A stretch of DNA of 64,000 nt, taken from positions 19,488 through 83,487 of the forward strand of contig JBFMDH010000033.1 of the NCBI GenBank assembly GCA_040754075.1, given 5' to 3'. Of this stretch, positions 53,510 to 62,147 are shown piece by piece (position 1 is the stretch's first letter; each line of letters opens with the position of its first letter). The stretch comes from Acidobacteriota bacterium (GTDB lineage Bacteria > Acidobacteriota > Blastocatellia > UBA7656). Position numbers and translations under genes: made by a program. Below the pieces are notes generated by a model that had not been told where the DNA came from, made no database searches, and worked only from the letters and a program-made list of their open reading frames with translations.

Positions 53510-53620
53510 GTGAGCAAAGACGATGTCATCAAAATTAAGAACGCTTATTGAATCATTCGTAAAGACCCGCAGGATTTAGTTGACATAAGCCGTTTGAAGG
53601 AAATTGAAGATGAAAGTTGA
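53510..53620 (+). pseudogene. Small ORF with an in-frame TGA
   Basis: From a GTG at 53510 the frame reads SKDDVIKIKNAY, then TGA (53549-53551), then IIRKDPQDLVDISRLKEIED and a stop at 53618. A single base change (TGG, Trp) would restore a 36-residue protein. I do not recognise it, and it may be spurious. It overlaps the 57-residue gene after it by a few bases, in a region where the neighbouring small genes are also damaged. Confidence 0.3.
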
Positions 53621-53783
53621 TATGTCGCCGGAAGCCATTGATGCGCGTTTGACGCTCACCTCGGAATTACTGAATCTTTGTCTCTCGCTTGGCAAAGCTA
53701 AACCTGTCCCGCAAAATTCAGATGCACCAAAAGAAACAGCAGCACAAAACACATCTTCAAACCTTAATGAAACAACAAACTGA
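53610..53783 (+). CDS. 57-residue conserved-looking small protein
   Basis: The product reads MKVDMSPEAIDARLTLTSEL then LNLCLSLGKAKPVPQNSDAP and a polar tail. I recall short proteins of the form M(S/K)VxMSPEAVxxRLxxxSxLRxLCLSLxKA in cyanobacteria and Acidobacteriota, function unknown. GAAGGAAATTGAAG lies upstream. It overlaps the first codons of the amino-acid permease gene by 17 bases. Confidence 0.5.
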   Translation: MKVDMSPEAIDARLTLTSELLNLCLSLGKAKPVPQNSDAPKETAAQNTSSNLNETTN

Positions 53784-55101
53784 TACCGGACTTGTCAGAG
53801 GGATTCGCCGCTGGGATTTGGTTGCGGTGGCGATTAACGGCATTATTGGCGCAGGGATTTTCGGGCTACCATCGAAAGTCTTCGCGCTCATCGGCGCTTA
53901 CAGCCTCATCGCCTTTGTCGCCTGCGCCATCGTGGTCGCGCTCATCGTGCTCTGTTTTGCCGAAGTCAGCAGCCGTTTTCAAGCAACCGGCGGACCTTAC
54001 CTCTATGCCCGCGAAGCCTTCGGGTCGGTCATCGGCTTTGAAGTCGGCTGGCTCATCTGGCTGGCAAGGCTTACGGCATTTGCCGCCAATTGCAATCTCC
54101 TGGTCGATTATCTCGGTTATTTTTTCCCGCAAGCGACAACTACTATTTGGCGAGCGGTGGTGATTATCACCGTTGTTGGGTTAATCACCTCGGTCAACAT
54201 CATCGGGGTACGCGATTCGGCGCGTCTCAGTAATGTTTTTACCATCGGAAAGCTTTTGCCGATTTTTCTGTTTGTCGTTGTCGGGATGTTTTTCCTCACG
54301 CCGCAGAATTTTTCGGCAACTGCGCAACTCGGTTATCAAACTTTTTCGACCTCGGTGCTGACCATGATTTATGCGTTTACGGGGTTTGAGATGGCAGTGA
54401 TTCCGGCAGGCGAAATTCGCGACCCGCAACGCAATTTGCCGATGGCATTGTTGACGGCGATTGCGCTTGTCGCCGTTGTTTATCTCGGCATTCAAGTCGT
54501 CTGCATCGGCACGCTGCCGCAACTTGCCACTTCGACCAAACCGATTGCCGATGCGGGCGGTTTATTTTTAGGCAGAGCCGGGGGCGCAATCATCACCGCA
54601 GGCGTGTTGGTTTCCATCTTCGGAAATCTTCATGTGTTGATTCTCGCGGCGTCGCGATTGATTTACGCGATGGGCGAAGGCAAAGAGATTCCGCGCATCA
54701 CCGCCGCTACTCATAAGCGTTTTCACACCCCGCACATCGCCATTTTGATTACCGCAATGGTGATGCTCACGCTTACGCTTTCGAGTTCGTTTTACAAGCA
54801 GGTCAATCTGAGCGTTATCGCCAGGCTCTTCTCTTACGCGATGACGGTTGCGGCGCTCATTGTGTTGAGAAATCGAACCACTGCGCCCGCTGCGATGTTC
54901 AAAGCGCCTGCGGGAATCGTTGTTGCCATCGTCACGCTACTACTCATCGTCTGGTTGTTATCGAATGCAACGCTGCTTGACATCCGCGATTCGGCAATTG
55001 CCGCCGGCGTCGGTTTCGTGATTTATCTGGTTTATCGGTTTTCCGGGCGCAGTAATCCAGCAGAAAACCTAAGCGAAAGTAAAACGCTAGAGGGCGATTA
55101 A
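53767..55101 (+). CDS. APC-family amino-acid permease
   Basis: The 444-residue inner-membrane transporter has about twelve hydrophobic segments. The APC signature in TM1 is VAINGIIGAGIFGLPSKVF, with FAEVSSRFQATGGPYLYAREAFG between TM2 and TM3, and IYAFTGFEMAVIPAGEIRDPQRNLP at TM6. It is probably an amino-acid/H+ symporter or exchanger; specificity is unknown. The frame runs 26 codons further upstream in a Lys/Gln-rich stretch that overlaps the 57-residue gene, so I use the ATG at 53767. Confidence 0.9.
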   Translation: MKQQTDTGLVRGIRRWDLVAVAINGIIGAGIFGLPSKVFALIGAYSLIAFVACAIVVALIVLCFAEVSSRFQATGGPYLYAREAFGSVIGFEVGWLIWLARLTAFAANCNLLVDYLGYFFPQATTTIWRAVVIITVVGLITSVNIIGVRDSARLSNVFTIGKLLPIFLFVVVGMFFLTPQNFSATAQLGYQTFSTSVLTMIYAFTGFEMAVIPAGEIRDPQRNLPMALLTAIALVAVVYLGIQVVCIGTLPQLATSTKPIADAGGLFLGRAGGAIITAGVLVSIFGNLHVLILAASRLIYAMGEGKEIPRITAATHKRFHTPHIAILITAMVMLTLTLSSSFYKQVNLSVIARLFSYAMTVAALIVLRNRTTAPAAMFKAPAGIVVAIVTLLLIVWLLSNATLLDIRDSAIAAGVGFVIYLVYRFSGRSNPAENLSESKTLEGD

Positions 55102-55155
55102 GTCTTTTCTTAAACCCTGGCGTCACTTGGCGATGGCCTTTGCAATCTGCGCGTA

Positions 55156-56301
55156 TTAGCTGATTTTGTGAAGCGTCACCCGAATCCGGTCTTCTCCCTG
55201 CGTGAGATTGAGAATCATACGGTCTGCGGTTGACAGTTCATAGGTGCCTTCAACGAAAACCGCTTTGCTCTGCATCTCTTCCAGACGAATCGTGCGATTT
55301 GCTATATCGAAAGTCGAGAAATAATATTTCGGCTTCGGGTTTTCGGTTTTTATGGCGATACGAAAAGCGAAATCAAAATAAACCCGCTGCCAGACCGCCG
55401 CTTGCGAATCGCTTACCGGCAACTCATTCACGCGATATTCGGTGACTTCCCAAACGCCTTTCATTGTCGGCTCGATCCCGCTTGCATCCGATTTGTTCGC
55501 ATAGTAATTCTCGCCAATCGTCGCCATAAAAAAAGCGGTAATTATCAAAGTTTTAATGACTCGTCGCCACTTGCTGGTTGGCGGTAATTGAATTGTCGGT
55601 TGCGCAAAAGTCCGATTATCCCAAAACAACGCTTTTAATCTGCGAAAATCCAAAAAGAGCAGAAAGTTCACCATTATCAGATAAAAACTGGAATAGAGTT
55701 TGACCGGAATGTGATGGGTGAAATTGATGATTACGATATTGGTGATGACCGGTAACAAAATCACTGCGCCCAAAGTGGTGGTGCGTCGAAACATCAACAG
55801 CATGGCGCTGATAATCTGCGCGGCGGCGACAAAGAGGGTGTAAGCGTATGAGTACCCGAAAAACCGCCACGTCAGTTGCAAACCTGAAAGCTCTCCGACC
55901 GCTGTGTCAAGGGTGCTTGCCGCCGAATAAAATTGTTGCCCGAAAACTTTGGCAAAACCATAGACCAGAAAAATATAAACCAACAGATAACGCACAGCGG
56001 TTTGCAGGTAATAGCGCGACGCTCCGACATTTTCCGAACGGCGTCGTTTCGCCTCTGCCCGGATGGTCATCACGACACCAACGGCAAGCGATAAAACCAG
56101 AGCGAGCAAATCAGCAGATTCAAAAAGCGCATACCGGGTATCTTCAAAAATCAGAGCCAGCGGTGAATTCACCCAAAACAGATAAACCGATAGCGCAGCT
56201 AAACTCCAACCCCAGAAATCGGTAAAGCGGTTTTCAAATTTTTCGAGCCAGTGGTGATTTTGCGGAATGAGTTGCGGTTGAGCAAGTTTCGTGTGTGCCA
56301 T
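55156..56301 (-). CDS. Polytopic membrane protein, DoxX-like with C-terminal beta domain
   Basis: The 381-residue protein has an N-terminal half of about seven transmembrane helices in a DoxX/HTTM-like arrangement (for example LLVYIFLVYGFAKVFGQQF near 110-128 and AAAQIISAMLLMFRRTTTLGA). One further helix is near 250 (TLIITAFFMATIGENYY). The last 120 residues (MKGVWEVTEYRVN...IRVTLHKIS) look like a small lipocalin-type beta domain on the outer side of the membrane. I know no function. It is transcribed alone, divergently from the acyl-CoA ligase. Confidence 0.7.
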   Translation of the reverse strand: MAHTKLAQPQLIPQNHHWLEKFENRFTDFWGWSLAALSVYLFWVNSPLALIFEDTRYALFESADLLALVLSLAVGVVMTIRAEAKRRRSENVGASRYYLQTAVRYLLVYIFLVYGFAKVFGQQFYSAASTLDTAVGELSGLQLTWRFFGYSYAYTLFVAAAQIISAMLLMFRRTTTLGAVILLPVITNIVIINFTHHIPVKLYSSFYLIMVNFLLFLDFRRLKALFWDNRTFAQPTIQLPPTSKWRRVIKTLIITAFFMATIGENYYANKSDASGIEPTMKGVWEVTEYRVNELPVSDSQAAVWQRVYFDFAFRIAIKTENPKPKYYFSTFDIANRTIRLEEMQSKAVFVEGTYELSTADRMILNLTQGEDRIRVTLHKIS

Positions 56302-56513
56302 AACAGCGCGTTAAATCTCTCCAATTAAAATACACTTAAATTCGTTTGTTAAAGCCTCTGCCGGTTCTACGAGTTTGCTAAGCGAATTGGTTTGCTTGGC
56401 AGGTTTTCAGCAGTTTCGAGTTGAAGGTTTCTTGTGGTATTCTGAGCCGCGTCAGTTAAAACATCCGGCGAGCCAATCGTTCGCAACCTCAATTTAAATC
56501 AGGAGGCGTCACC

Positions 56514-58112
56514 TTGATCGTTCCGCTTAATGAATACGATTTTCTCAAACGCGCGCTGGTGGTTCACGCCAGCAAAGAAGCAATTGTGAGCGGCGACTTG
56601 CGACTCACTTATCAACAATTCGGTGAACGCATTTTTCGCTGGGCAAATTTAATGCGCTCGCTCGGCGTGCAAAAAGGCGACCGCGTCGCAATCCTGATGC
56701 CCAACAGCCACCGCATTCTCGAAGCCTTTTTCGGCACAGCGATTCTCGGCTCTATCCTGATGCCGATGAATTATCGTTTAGTGCCCGATGATTTTCAGTA
56801 CATTCTCAATCACGGCGGCGCGCGCGTGTTAATCATCGAAGAAGAACTGGCTTCGCTCATTGAACCGATTCGGCAAAACCTTACCACTATCGAACATTTC
56901 ATTGCAGCAAATGATGAAGGCACAATCACTGCTGAAGGCTGGGCGGATTACGAAACTCTCATCAGTCAAGCCTCAAGCGAAGAACCCGCACACGCAGAGA
57001 TTGACGAAAATGAACCTTCGGCATTGCTCTATACATCGGGAACCACTGGACGCCCTAAAGGCGTGATGCTCACGCATCGCAACCTCTACATCAATGCCAT
57101 GAATTCGATTTGCGAATTTGGCATTCGCGAAGACGACGTTTATCTGCACACCCTGGCGCAATTTCATTGCAACGGCTGGGGCGTGCCCTATGCGGTGACA
57201 GGGATGGGCGGCACCCACGTCATCATTCGTAAATTTGAACCGGCGGAATTTTTTCGATTGGTGAAAGATGAGCAGGTGAGTTTCGCTTGTATGCCGCCGA
57301 CCATGATTAATATGGCGCTCAATCATCCGCTTGATGAAGCAACGCTGGCGGCTTTACCGAAACAGATGCGGGTTGGCACAGCCGGGTCAGCGCCGCCGAT
57401 GGCAACCATTCAAGGGGCGCAGGAAAAATTCGGCTGGCGGGTGATTCAAATTTACGGACTCACAGAAACCGCGCCATTTCTTACGGTTTCAAAAGTCAAA
57501 CCGTCGCAGAAAAATTTATCCCTGGAAGAAAAACTCCGCGTGCAGGCCAAAACCGGCTACCCGATGATTGGCGTTGACATTCGCGTCGTCGGTGACGAAG
57601 GCATGGATGTTGTGCCCGACAGCGGCGAGGTTGGTGAAGTGATTGCGCGTTCAAATGTCGTGATGGCGGGTTATTGGAATCAGCCCGATGCCACCAACGC
57701 AGTGATTGTTGACGGTTGGTTTCACACCGGCGATATGGCGTTAATCGATAGCGAAGGTTTCATCGAAGTCGTAGACCGCAAAAAAGATTTAATTATTTCG
57801 GGCGGCGAAAATATTTCTTCGATTGAAATCGAAGGCATGCTCTATAAGCATCCGGCGGTGCTCGAAGCCGCGATAATCGCTGCGCCCGATGAGAAATGGG
57901 GCGAAGTGCCTGTGGCGATGGTGGTGTTAAAGCAAGGCGCTGAGGCTTCGGAAAGTGAATTGATTGATTTTTGCCGCGAACACATGGCGCATTTCAAATG
58001 CCCGAAGAAGATATTTTTTGTCGAGGTGTTGCCGCGCACCGCAACCGGTAAGATTCAAAAAAATCAGTTGCGCGATAAATACTGGGGCGGACAAGCCAAG
58101 CGGGTGAATTAA
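56514..58112 (+). CDS. Fatty-acid/carboxylate-CoA ligase (AMP-forming)
   Basis: The 532-residue ANL-superfamily enzyme activates a carboxylic acid with ATP and joins it to CoA. Visible: the P-loop ALLYTSGTTGRPKGVMLTHR (about 165-184), YGLTETAPF (about 310), GWFHTGDMALID, VVDRKKDLIISGGENISS (hinge) and the catalytic lysine in TATGKIQKNQLRDKYW. It is closest in feel to long-chain or 3-methylmercaptopropionate-type CoA ligases; chain length cannot be told. Initiation is at TTG, with AGGAGG 8 bases upstream. A repeat copy and a bidirectional terminator follow. Confidence 0.92.
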   Translation: MIVPLNEYDFLKRALVVHASKEAIVSGDLRLTYQQFGERIFRWANLMRSLGVQKGDRVAILMPNSHRILEAFFGTAILGSILMPMNYRLVPDDFQYILNHGGARVLIIEEELASLIEPIRQNLTTIEHFIAANDEGTITAEGWADYETLISQASSEEPAHAEIDENEPSALLYTSGTTGRPKGVMLTHRNLYINAMNSICEFGIREDDVYLHTLAQFHCNGWGVPYAVTGMGGTHVIIRKFEPAEFFRLVKDEQVSFACMPPTMINMALNHPLDEATLAALPKQMRVGTAGSAPPMATIQGAQEKFGWRVIQIYGLTETAPFLTVSKVKPSQKNLSLEEKLRVQAKTGYPMIGVDIRVVGDEGMDVVPDSGEVGEVIARSNVVMAGYWNQPDATNAVIVDGWFHTGDMALIDSEGFIEVVDRKKDLIISGGENISSIEIEGMLYKHPAVLEAAIIAAPDEKWGEVPVAMVVLKQGAEASESELIDFCREHMAHFKCPKKIFFVEVLPRTATGKIQKNQLRDKYWGGQAKRVN

Positions 58113-58113
58113 A

Positions 58114-58210
58114 GTTGTTTGCGATTGGTTTTACTTTGAATCGGTTGAACGAGCGGTCTTTGACGGCGTCTTTAACCTCAGTAAATCGTTTTGCAAGCGG
58201 CTCCAAGTAA
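58114..58210. repeat. GCGGTC-core repeat after the acyl-CoA ligase gene
   Basis: GTTGTTTGCGATTGGTTTTA and CTTTGAATCGGTTGAAC align with the left half of the 21062-21196 element. GCGGTCTTTGACGGC (58153-58167) is the core with one mismatch, and AGTAAATCGTTTTGCAAG matches its right half. It is the second most complete copy. Confidence 0.75.
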
Positions 58211-58234
58211 CAGGAGTTTCTCAGTTTCCAAAAT

Positions 58235-58264
58235 AAAAAAGGCGAGGATTATCTCGCCTTTTTT
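58235..58264. terminator. Bidirectional intrinsic terminator
   Basis: AAAAAAGGCGAG (58235-58246), loop GATTAT and CTCGCCTTTTTT (58253-58264) form a perfect 12-bp stem with T-runs on both strands. It lies between the convergent acyl-CoA ligase and PEP carboxykinase genes and can serve both. Confidence 0.95.
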
Positions 58265-58285
58265 GTTCCCTATTTGATGGCTTGC

Positions 58286-59854
58286 TTATTCAATCGCCCG
58301 AGCGATTTCGGCATACAAGCCTTCCCACTTCTGCATGTATTCGCGACGCTCATTCTTCAAGCGTTCGACGATTTGGTTATATTCATCCATTCTGCCTTGC
58401 CGCTCATACAATTTGCGCGGTTGCAAAATGTCAGCGTCTTCGTGGGACATATCAGGAACGCTTGCGGCGACTTCATAACCGAAATCCGGGTCTATGTCCC
58501 ATTCAATGGTGCTTTCGGCGATGGCTTTCACGATTGCCGATGAATGCGGAATGCGAACTTTTTTCGAGCGGTCGTCCGCGTCACCGCCGCCGACGCGCCC
58601 GGTGTTCAATAAATACACTTCCATTGGTGAACCTTCCAGAAGTTCCCAGAAGCGATTGCCCTGCATCGCATGTTTCATTGGAAAAAACGGATTGGTTCCC
58701 GGCACACGCAAAAACTTGCCGGCTTCGGCAGCGCCGCCCGCTGAGGTGCCGCGCGTTTCACCGAGCATAAAATAAGCTGCCGCCTGTGTGCGATTCAATC
58801 TCGCGACGCCGGGAATGATATTGTCATTGCGATTTAAAATTAACAGGAAATCGGCGGTTTTGATTTCCCGCGCATCCATCATGCCTTCGATGTCTGCCAT
58901 CCGCACGACGGCACGACCATTTTGTGTGTAGCTCGTATTATAAAAATCGAGTTCGCCCCCGGCGTTTTGCGATACGTTTTCAAGATAAGCCGCCGTGCTC
59001 GTCACCGCGCGATAAATCGTCGGTTCATCTTTTTCATTCAAGCCGAAGGTTTTTGCAAAACAACCATTTTCGGTGGCGTAAACTTTGCCGCCCGGCATCA
59101 AGGCAACGAAATCATCCTGAACCGGCGATGAATTATTTTGTTTGGTAAATGTCGTGGTGGTCTTGCCGGTGCCGGAAAGCCCGATAATCAGCCCAACTTT
59201 ATTGCTATCACCCACAGGAATAACTTTGCAGCCGGAATGCAAGGCGAGTCCGCCTTTGTCATAGACCAGTTTATTCCACATTCTCAGTCCGCCTTTTTTC
59301 GATTCGCCGAAATAATCGCTATTGAATACGCGGGTAATGCCGCTTTCCAAATCGACGGCAATCAAACGGTCTGAAGGATAGTCCGGCATTTGCAAATTCG
59401 GCGTATAGATGACGGTTAAGGTCGGTTCAAAACCGGCGAGTTCCTGATCGTTTGCAGGATAATAAAGGTGTTGCTGCATGGCGGCAACATTGGCATTGGC
59501 TCTTTCAATAATCAATCGCGCAGGAACGCGAAATTCGGGGTCGTTGCCGATGAAGCCGTCAACCACAATCATTTCCTGATGACGAATATAATCTTCTTGT
59601 AATTTAGTGACGCGTTCATATTCAGCGCGCGTGATGGTCAGTGAATCGTGATGTTCAGGCGTATCGGTGACCACATAGGTTGAGAGTTTAGAACGTGAAT
59701 CAACACGGGTTTGAGTATTGGTATTGTTGTGAATCGTTGTACGCGTATTGGGCATCTCTTCGGTCAATTCCCTCAACTTTTCAGCCGAAGGATTCCAGAC
59801 CAACTCTTTCGGTTCGACAGGAAGCCCTTTATATTTCGCGTGTGGTGTACTCAT
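58286..59854 (-). CDS. pckA: ATP-dependent phosphoenolpyruvate carboxykinase
   Basis: PckA (522 residues) converts oxaloacetate and ATP to phosphoenolpyruvate, the entry to gluconeogenesis. The kinase-1a P-loop IGLSGTGKTTTTFTKQ (about 224-239) and VQDDFVALMPGGKVYATENGCFAK are clear, as is the TRGTSAGGAAEAGKFLRVPGTNPFFP active-site region. The arginine-rich substrate site is within NPEF/RLIIERA-type strands. AGGAGG precedes the ATG. It is divergent from speA across about 310 bases, and ends at a bidirectional terminator. Confidence 0.95.
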   Translation of the reverse strand: MSTPHAKYKGLPVEPKELVWNPSAEKLRELTEEMPNTRTTIHNNTNTQTRVDSRSKLSTYVVTDTPEHHDSLTITRAEYERVTKLQEDYIRHQEMIVVDGFIGNDPEFRVPARLIIERANANVAAMQQHLYYPANDQELAGFEPTLTVIYTPNLQMPDYPSDRLIAVDLESGITRVFNSDYFGESKKGGLRMWNKLVYDKGGLALHSGCKVIPVGDSNKVGLIIGLSGTGKTTTTFTKQNNSSPVQDDFVALMPGGKVYATENGCFAKTFGLNEKDEPTIYRAVTSTAAYLENVSQNAGGELDFYNTSYTQNGRAVVRMADIEGMMDAREIKTADFLLILNRNDNIIPGVARLNRTQAAAYFMLGETRGTSAGGAAEAGKFLRVPGTNPFFPMKHAMQGNRFWELLEGSPMEVYLLNTGRVGGGDADDRSKKVRIPHSSAIVKAIAESTIEWDIDPDFGYEVAASVPDMSHEDADILQPRKLYERQGRMDEYNQIVERLKNERREYMQKWEGLYAEIARAIE

Positions 59855-60073
59855 TATTATTCCTCCTGGGTATTTCTGAAACTACACAGGCTCAATCATA
59901 ACCGAGCGCATTTCGGCGAGCAACAGGTAAGCAAAAAACCCTGATTTTCTTAGTAAATTTCGGTTTCTTTGTTCGCTTTCCCAACAAAATAGCGGGACTG
60001 TAGGAGCGGTGAGAAGCTGCCCGTAGAACCGCGGGTTCAGTCATTTGGCTGATTTTGGCGAATGAAAAAGTTT

Positions 60074-60103
60074 TTGACATGGCTGTAAAAAATTTGCTAC
60101 AGT
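60074..60103 (+). promoter_or_regulatory. Candidate speA promoter
   Basis: TTGACA (60074-60079), an 18-base spacer and TACAGT (60098-60103) fit a sigma-70 promoter 60 bases upstream of the speA start. The surrounding TTTTTGAC...CTGTA and TACAGTCAAAAA parts form an imperfect inverted repeat that could be an operator. I see nothing else in the 309-base gap to pckA. Confidence 0.55.
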
Positions 60104-60163
60104 CAAAAACTCGCAAATGCGCCTGTTTCCAGGCTCTTGCAACCTTGTCAACGAAGGAAATAG

Positions 60164-62062
60164 ATGAGAAATAACACACTGGAAGAGGTCGCTGAGACCT
60201 ATGGTGTGGAGAATTGGGGAGCAGGATACTTCGAGGTAAACCGCAAAGGACATCTTGCTGTCCGACCTGCCGAAGGTGATCCACGTTCTGTAGATATTAA
60301 AGAATTGGTTGATGACCTCGTCGAGCATCGTAAGATTCAACTTCCAGTCCTTCTGCGATTCCCGCAAATTCTTACCAATCAACTGCGAAAACTCCACCGC
60401 GCGTTTAATGACGCCTGTCGCGAATTCGATTACAAAGGCGGTCATTTCCCGGTCTTTCCCATGAAGGTCAATCCGCGCCGGGAAGTAGTTGAAGAATTTC
60501 TCAAGGAAAGCAGTCGATATAATGTTGGCGTTGAAGCCGGGTCGAAAGCCGAACTCTACGCGGCTCTCTCTTTAGAACAGACCGCCGAATCCCTGCTGAT
60601 CTGCAATGGCTTTAAAGATGAATCATTTATTACCCTGGCGATGATGGGAACCCAACTCGGCAAGCGTGTCGTCATCGTTGTCGAAAAACTCAATGAATTA
60701 AAGATGGTGGTGCGGCGCGCAGAGGAAACCGGCGTGCGCCCTATGCTTGGACTCAGAGCCAAACTCTATTCAAAAGGTTCGGGCAAGTGGGCATCATCGG
60801 GCGGTGAGTCTGCGAAGTTTGGGCTTACGCCTTCGGAGATGCTTGAGTGCATAAAAATTCTGCGCGAGCACGAAATGCTTGATACGCTAAAACTCTTGCA
60901 CTTTCATATCGGTTCACAAATCACCGATATCAAGCGCGTCAAGAATGCCATGAAGGAAGCCGCGCGCGTCTATTCCAAGATTCGCCAGATGCATGTTGAA
61001 GTCGAATACCTGGACATCGGCGGCGGCATGGGCGTCGATTACGACGGCTCGAAAACCACCTTTGAATCATCAGTCAATTACACTTCACAAGAATTCGCCA
61101 ACGATGTGGTGTACACCATTAAATCGGTTTGCGAAGATGAGAATGTTCCCGAACCCAATCTGGTTACGGAAAGCGGGCGCTTCATGTCCGCTTATCACGC
61201 CATCTTTGTGACTTCGATACGCGATGAAATCGAAACCTTTGCCGATGACCAACCGGAGGTCGAGGTCGATGAAGATGACCCGCAGGTGATTTTCGAGTTG
61301 AAAGAACTCTATGATGACATCAGCGCGAAAAATTATCGCGAATACTATCACGACGCGCTCGACCACAAAGAGGAACTGCACACGCAATTCAACCTGGGAC
61401 TGATTAGTCTGGAAGACCGCGCCAAGGGCGAGGTTCTGTATTGGGAAGTCTGCGCCCGCGCCTCGAAATTTGCGCAGGGCGTAAAGGTGCAGGAAGAGGA
61501 ATTCGACGAACTCAAAAAGATTCTCGCCTCGAAATATCTCTGTAACTTTTCCCTCTTTCGTTCGGCGCCGGATCATTGGGCGATTGGTCAACTGTTCCCG
61601 ATTATGCCGATTCATCGATTGAACGAACCGCCTACCGATTATGCGACTTTCGTTGATATCACCTGCGATTCGGACGGGCACATAGACAGGTTCGTTGATT
61701 TGAAAGATGTGAAGGATGTTTTGGAACTGCATCCGTTCACCGGCGAGCCTTATTACATTGCGATTTTTCTGGTTGGCGCTTATCAAGAAGTCATGGGGAG
61801 TTTTCATAATCTGTTCGGACAGCCGAACGAAGCGCATATCGTTATTGATACGGATGGTCGCTATCACATTACAAAAACCATTCAGGGCAACCGCATCAGT
61901 GATATGATTAACCTTGCGCGTTATGACAAGAATCAAGTATTCGAGAATTTTCAACGCATGACGAAAGACCGTGTGGTCACTGGCAATTTATCGCAAGAGA
62001 TAGCCGATAAATTGCTAGAGCAATACAAGCGCGACATCAACCGCTACACTTATCTTGAATAG
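60164..62062 (+). CDS. speA: Biosynthetic arginine decarboxylase
   Basis: This PLP enzyme (632 residues, fold type III) makes agmatine from arginine, the first step of a polyamine route. Lys101 in HFPVFPMKVNPRREVVEEF binds PLP. ESGRFMSAYHAIFVT, LHFHIGSQITDIKRVKNAM and YLDIGGGMGVDYDGSK are characteristic, and the C-terminal part has the SpeA-specific NLFGQPNEAHIVID. GAAGGA precedes the ATG. It is followed by a deoxyhypusine-synthase-like gene, with only a word hairpin in between, so the two probably act in one polyamine pathway. No speB (agmatinase) is in the window. Confidence 0.95.
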   Translation: MRNNTLEEVAETYGVENWGAGYFEVNRKGHLAVRPAEGDPRSVDIKELVDDLVEHRKIQLPVLLRFPQILTNQLRKLHRAFNDACREFDYKGGHFPVFPMKVNPRREVVEEFLKESSRYNVGVEAGSKAELYAALSLEQTAESLLICNGFKDESFITLAMMGTQLGKRVVIVVEKLNELKMVVRRAEETGVRPMLGLRAKLYSKGSGKWASSGGESAKFGLTPSEMLECIKILREHEMLDTLKLLHFHIGSQITDIKRVKNAMKEAARVYSKIRQMHVEVEYLDIGGGMGVDYDGSKTTFESSVNYTSQEFANDVVYTIKSVCEDENVPEPNLVTESGRFMSAYHAIFVTSIRDEIETFADDQPEVEVDEDDPQVIFELKELYDDISAKNYREYYHDALDHKEELHTQFNLGLISLEDRAKGEVLYWEVCARASKFAQGVKVQEEEFDELKKILASKYLCNFSLFRSAPDHWAIGQLFPIMPIHRLNEPPTDYATFVDITCDSDGHIDRFVDLKDVKDVLELHPFTGEPYYIAIFLVGAYQEVMGSFHNLFGQPNEAHIVIDTDGRYHITKTIQGNRISDMINLARYDKNQVFENFQRMTKDRVVTGNLSQEIADKLLEQYKRDINRYTYLE

Positions 62063-62136
62063 AGTAGTCGGTAGTCGGTAGGCAGTAGTTGGCACAGCAG
62101 CCGCCACTGACTACCGGTTACCGGCTACCGACTACT
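62063..62136. repeat. Heptamer hairpin between speA and the DHS-like gene
   Basis: AGTAGTCGGTAG (62063-62074) and CTACCGACTACT (62125-62136) are perfect arms. Between them GTAGTCG-type heptamers on the left face CTACCGG words on the right. The element starts immediately after the speA stop and ends 2 bases before the GAGG ribosome site of the next gene. Confidence 0.88.
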
Positions 62137-62147
62137 GAGGTTATTTT

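Noticed and set aside
59855..60163. Structured RNA or riboswitch between pckA and speA
   Set aside because: Only a sigma-70-like promoter and short GC-rich stretches are visible; no known riboswitch consensus could be recognised.
61085..61954. 289-residue open frame on the minus strand opposite speA
   Set aside because: It lies entirely within the clear arginine decarboxylase gene, has no ribosome site and no domain-like pattern; it is a codon-bias shadow.
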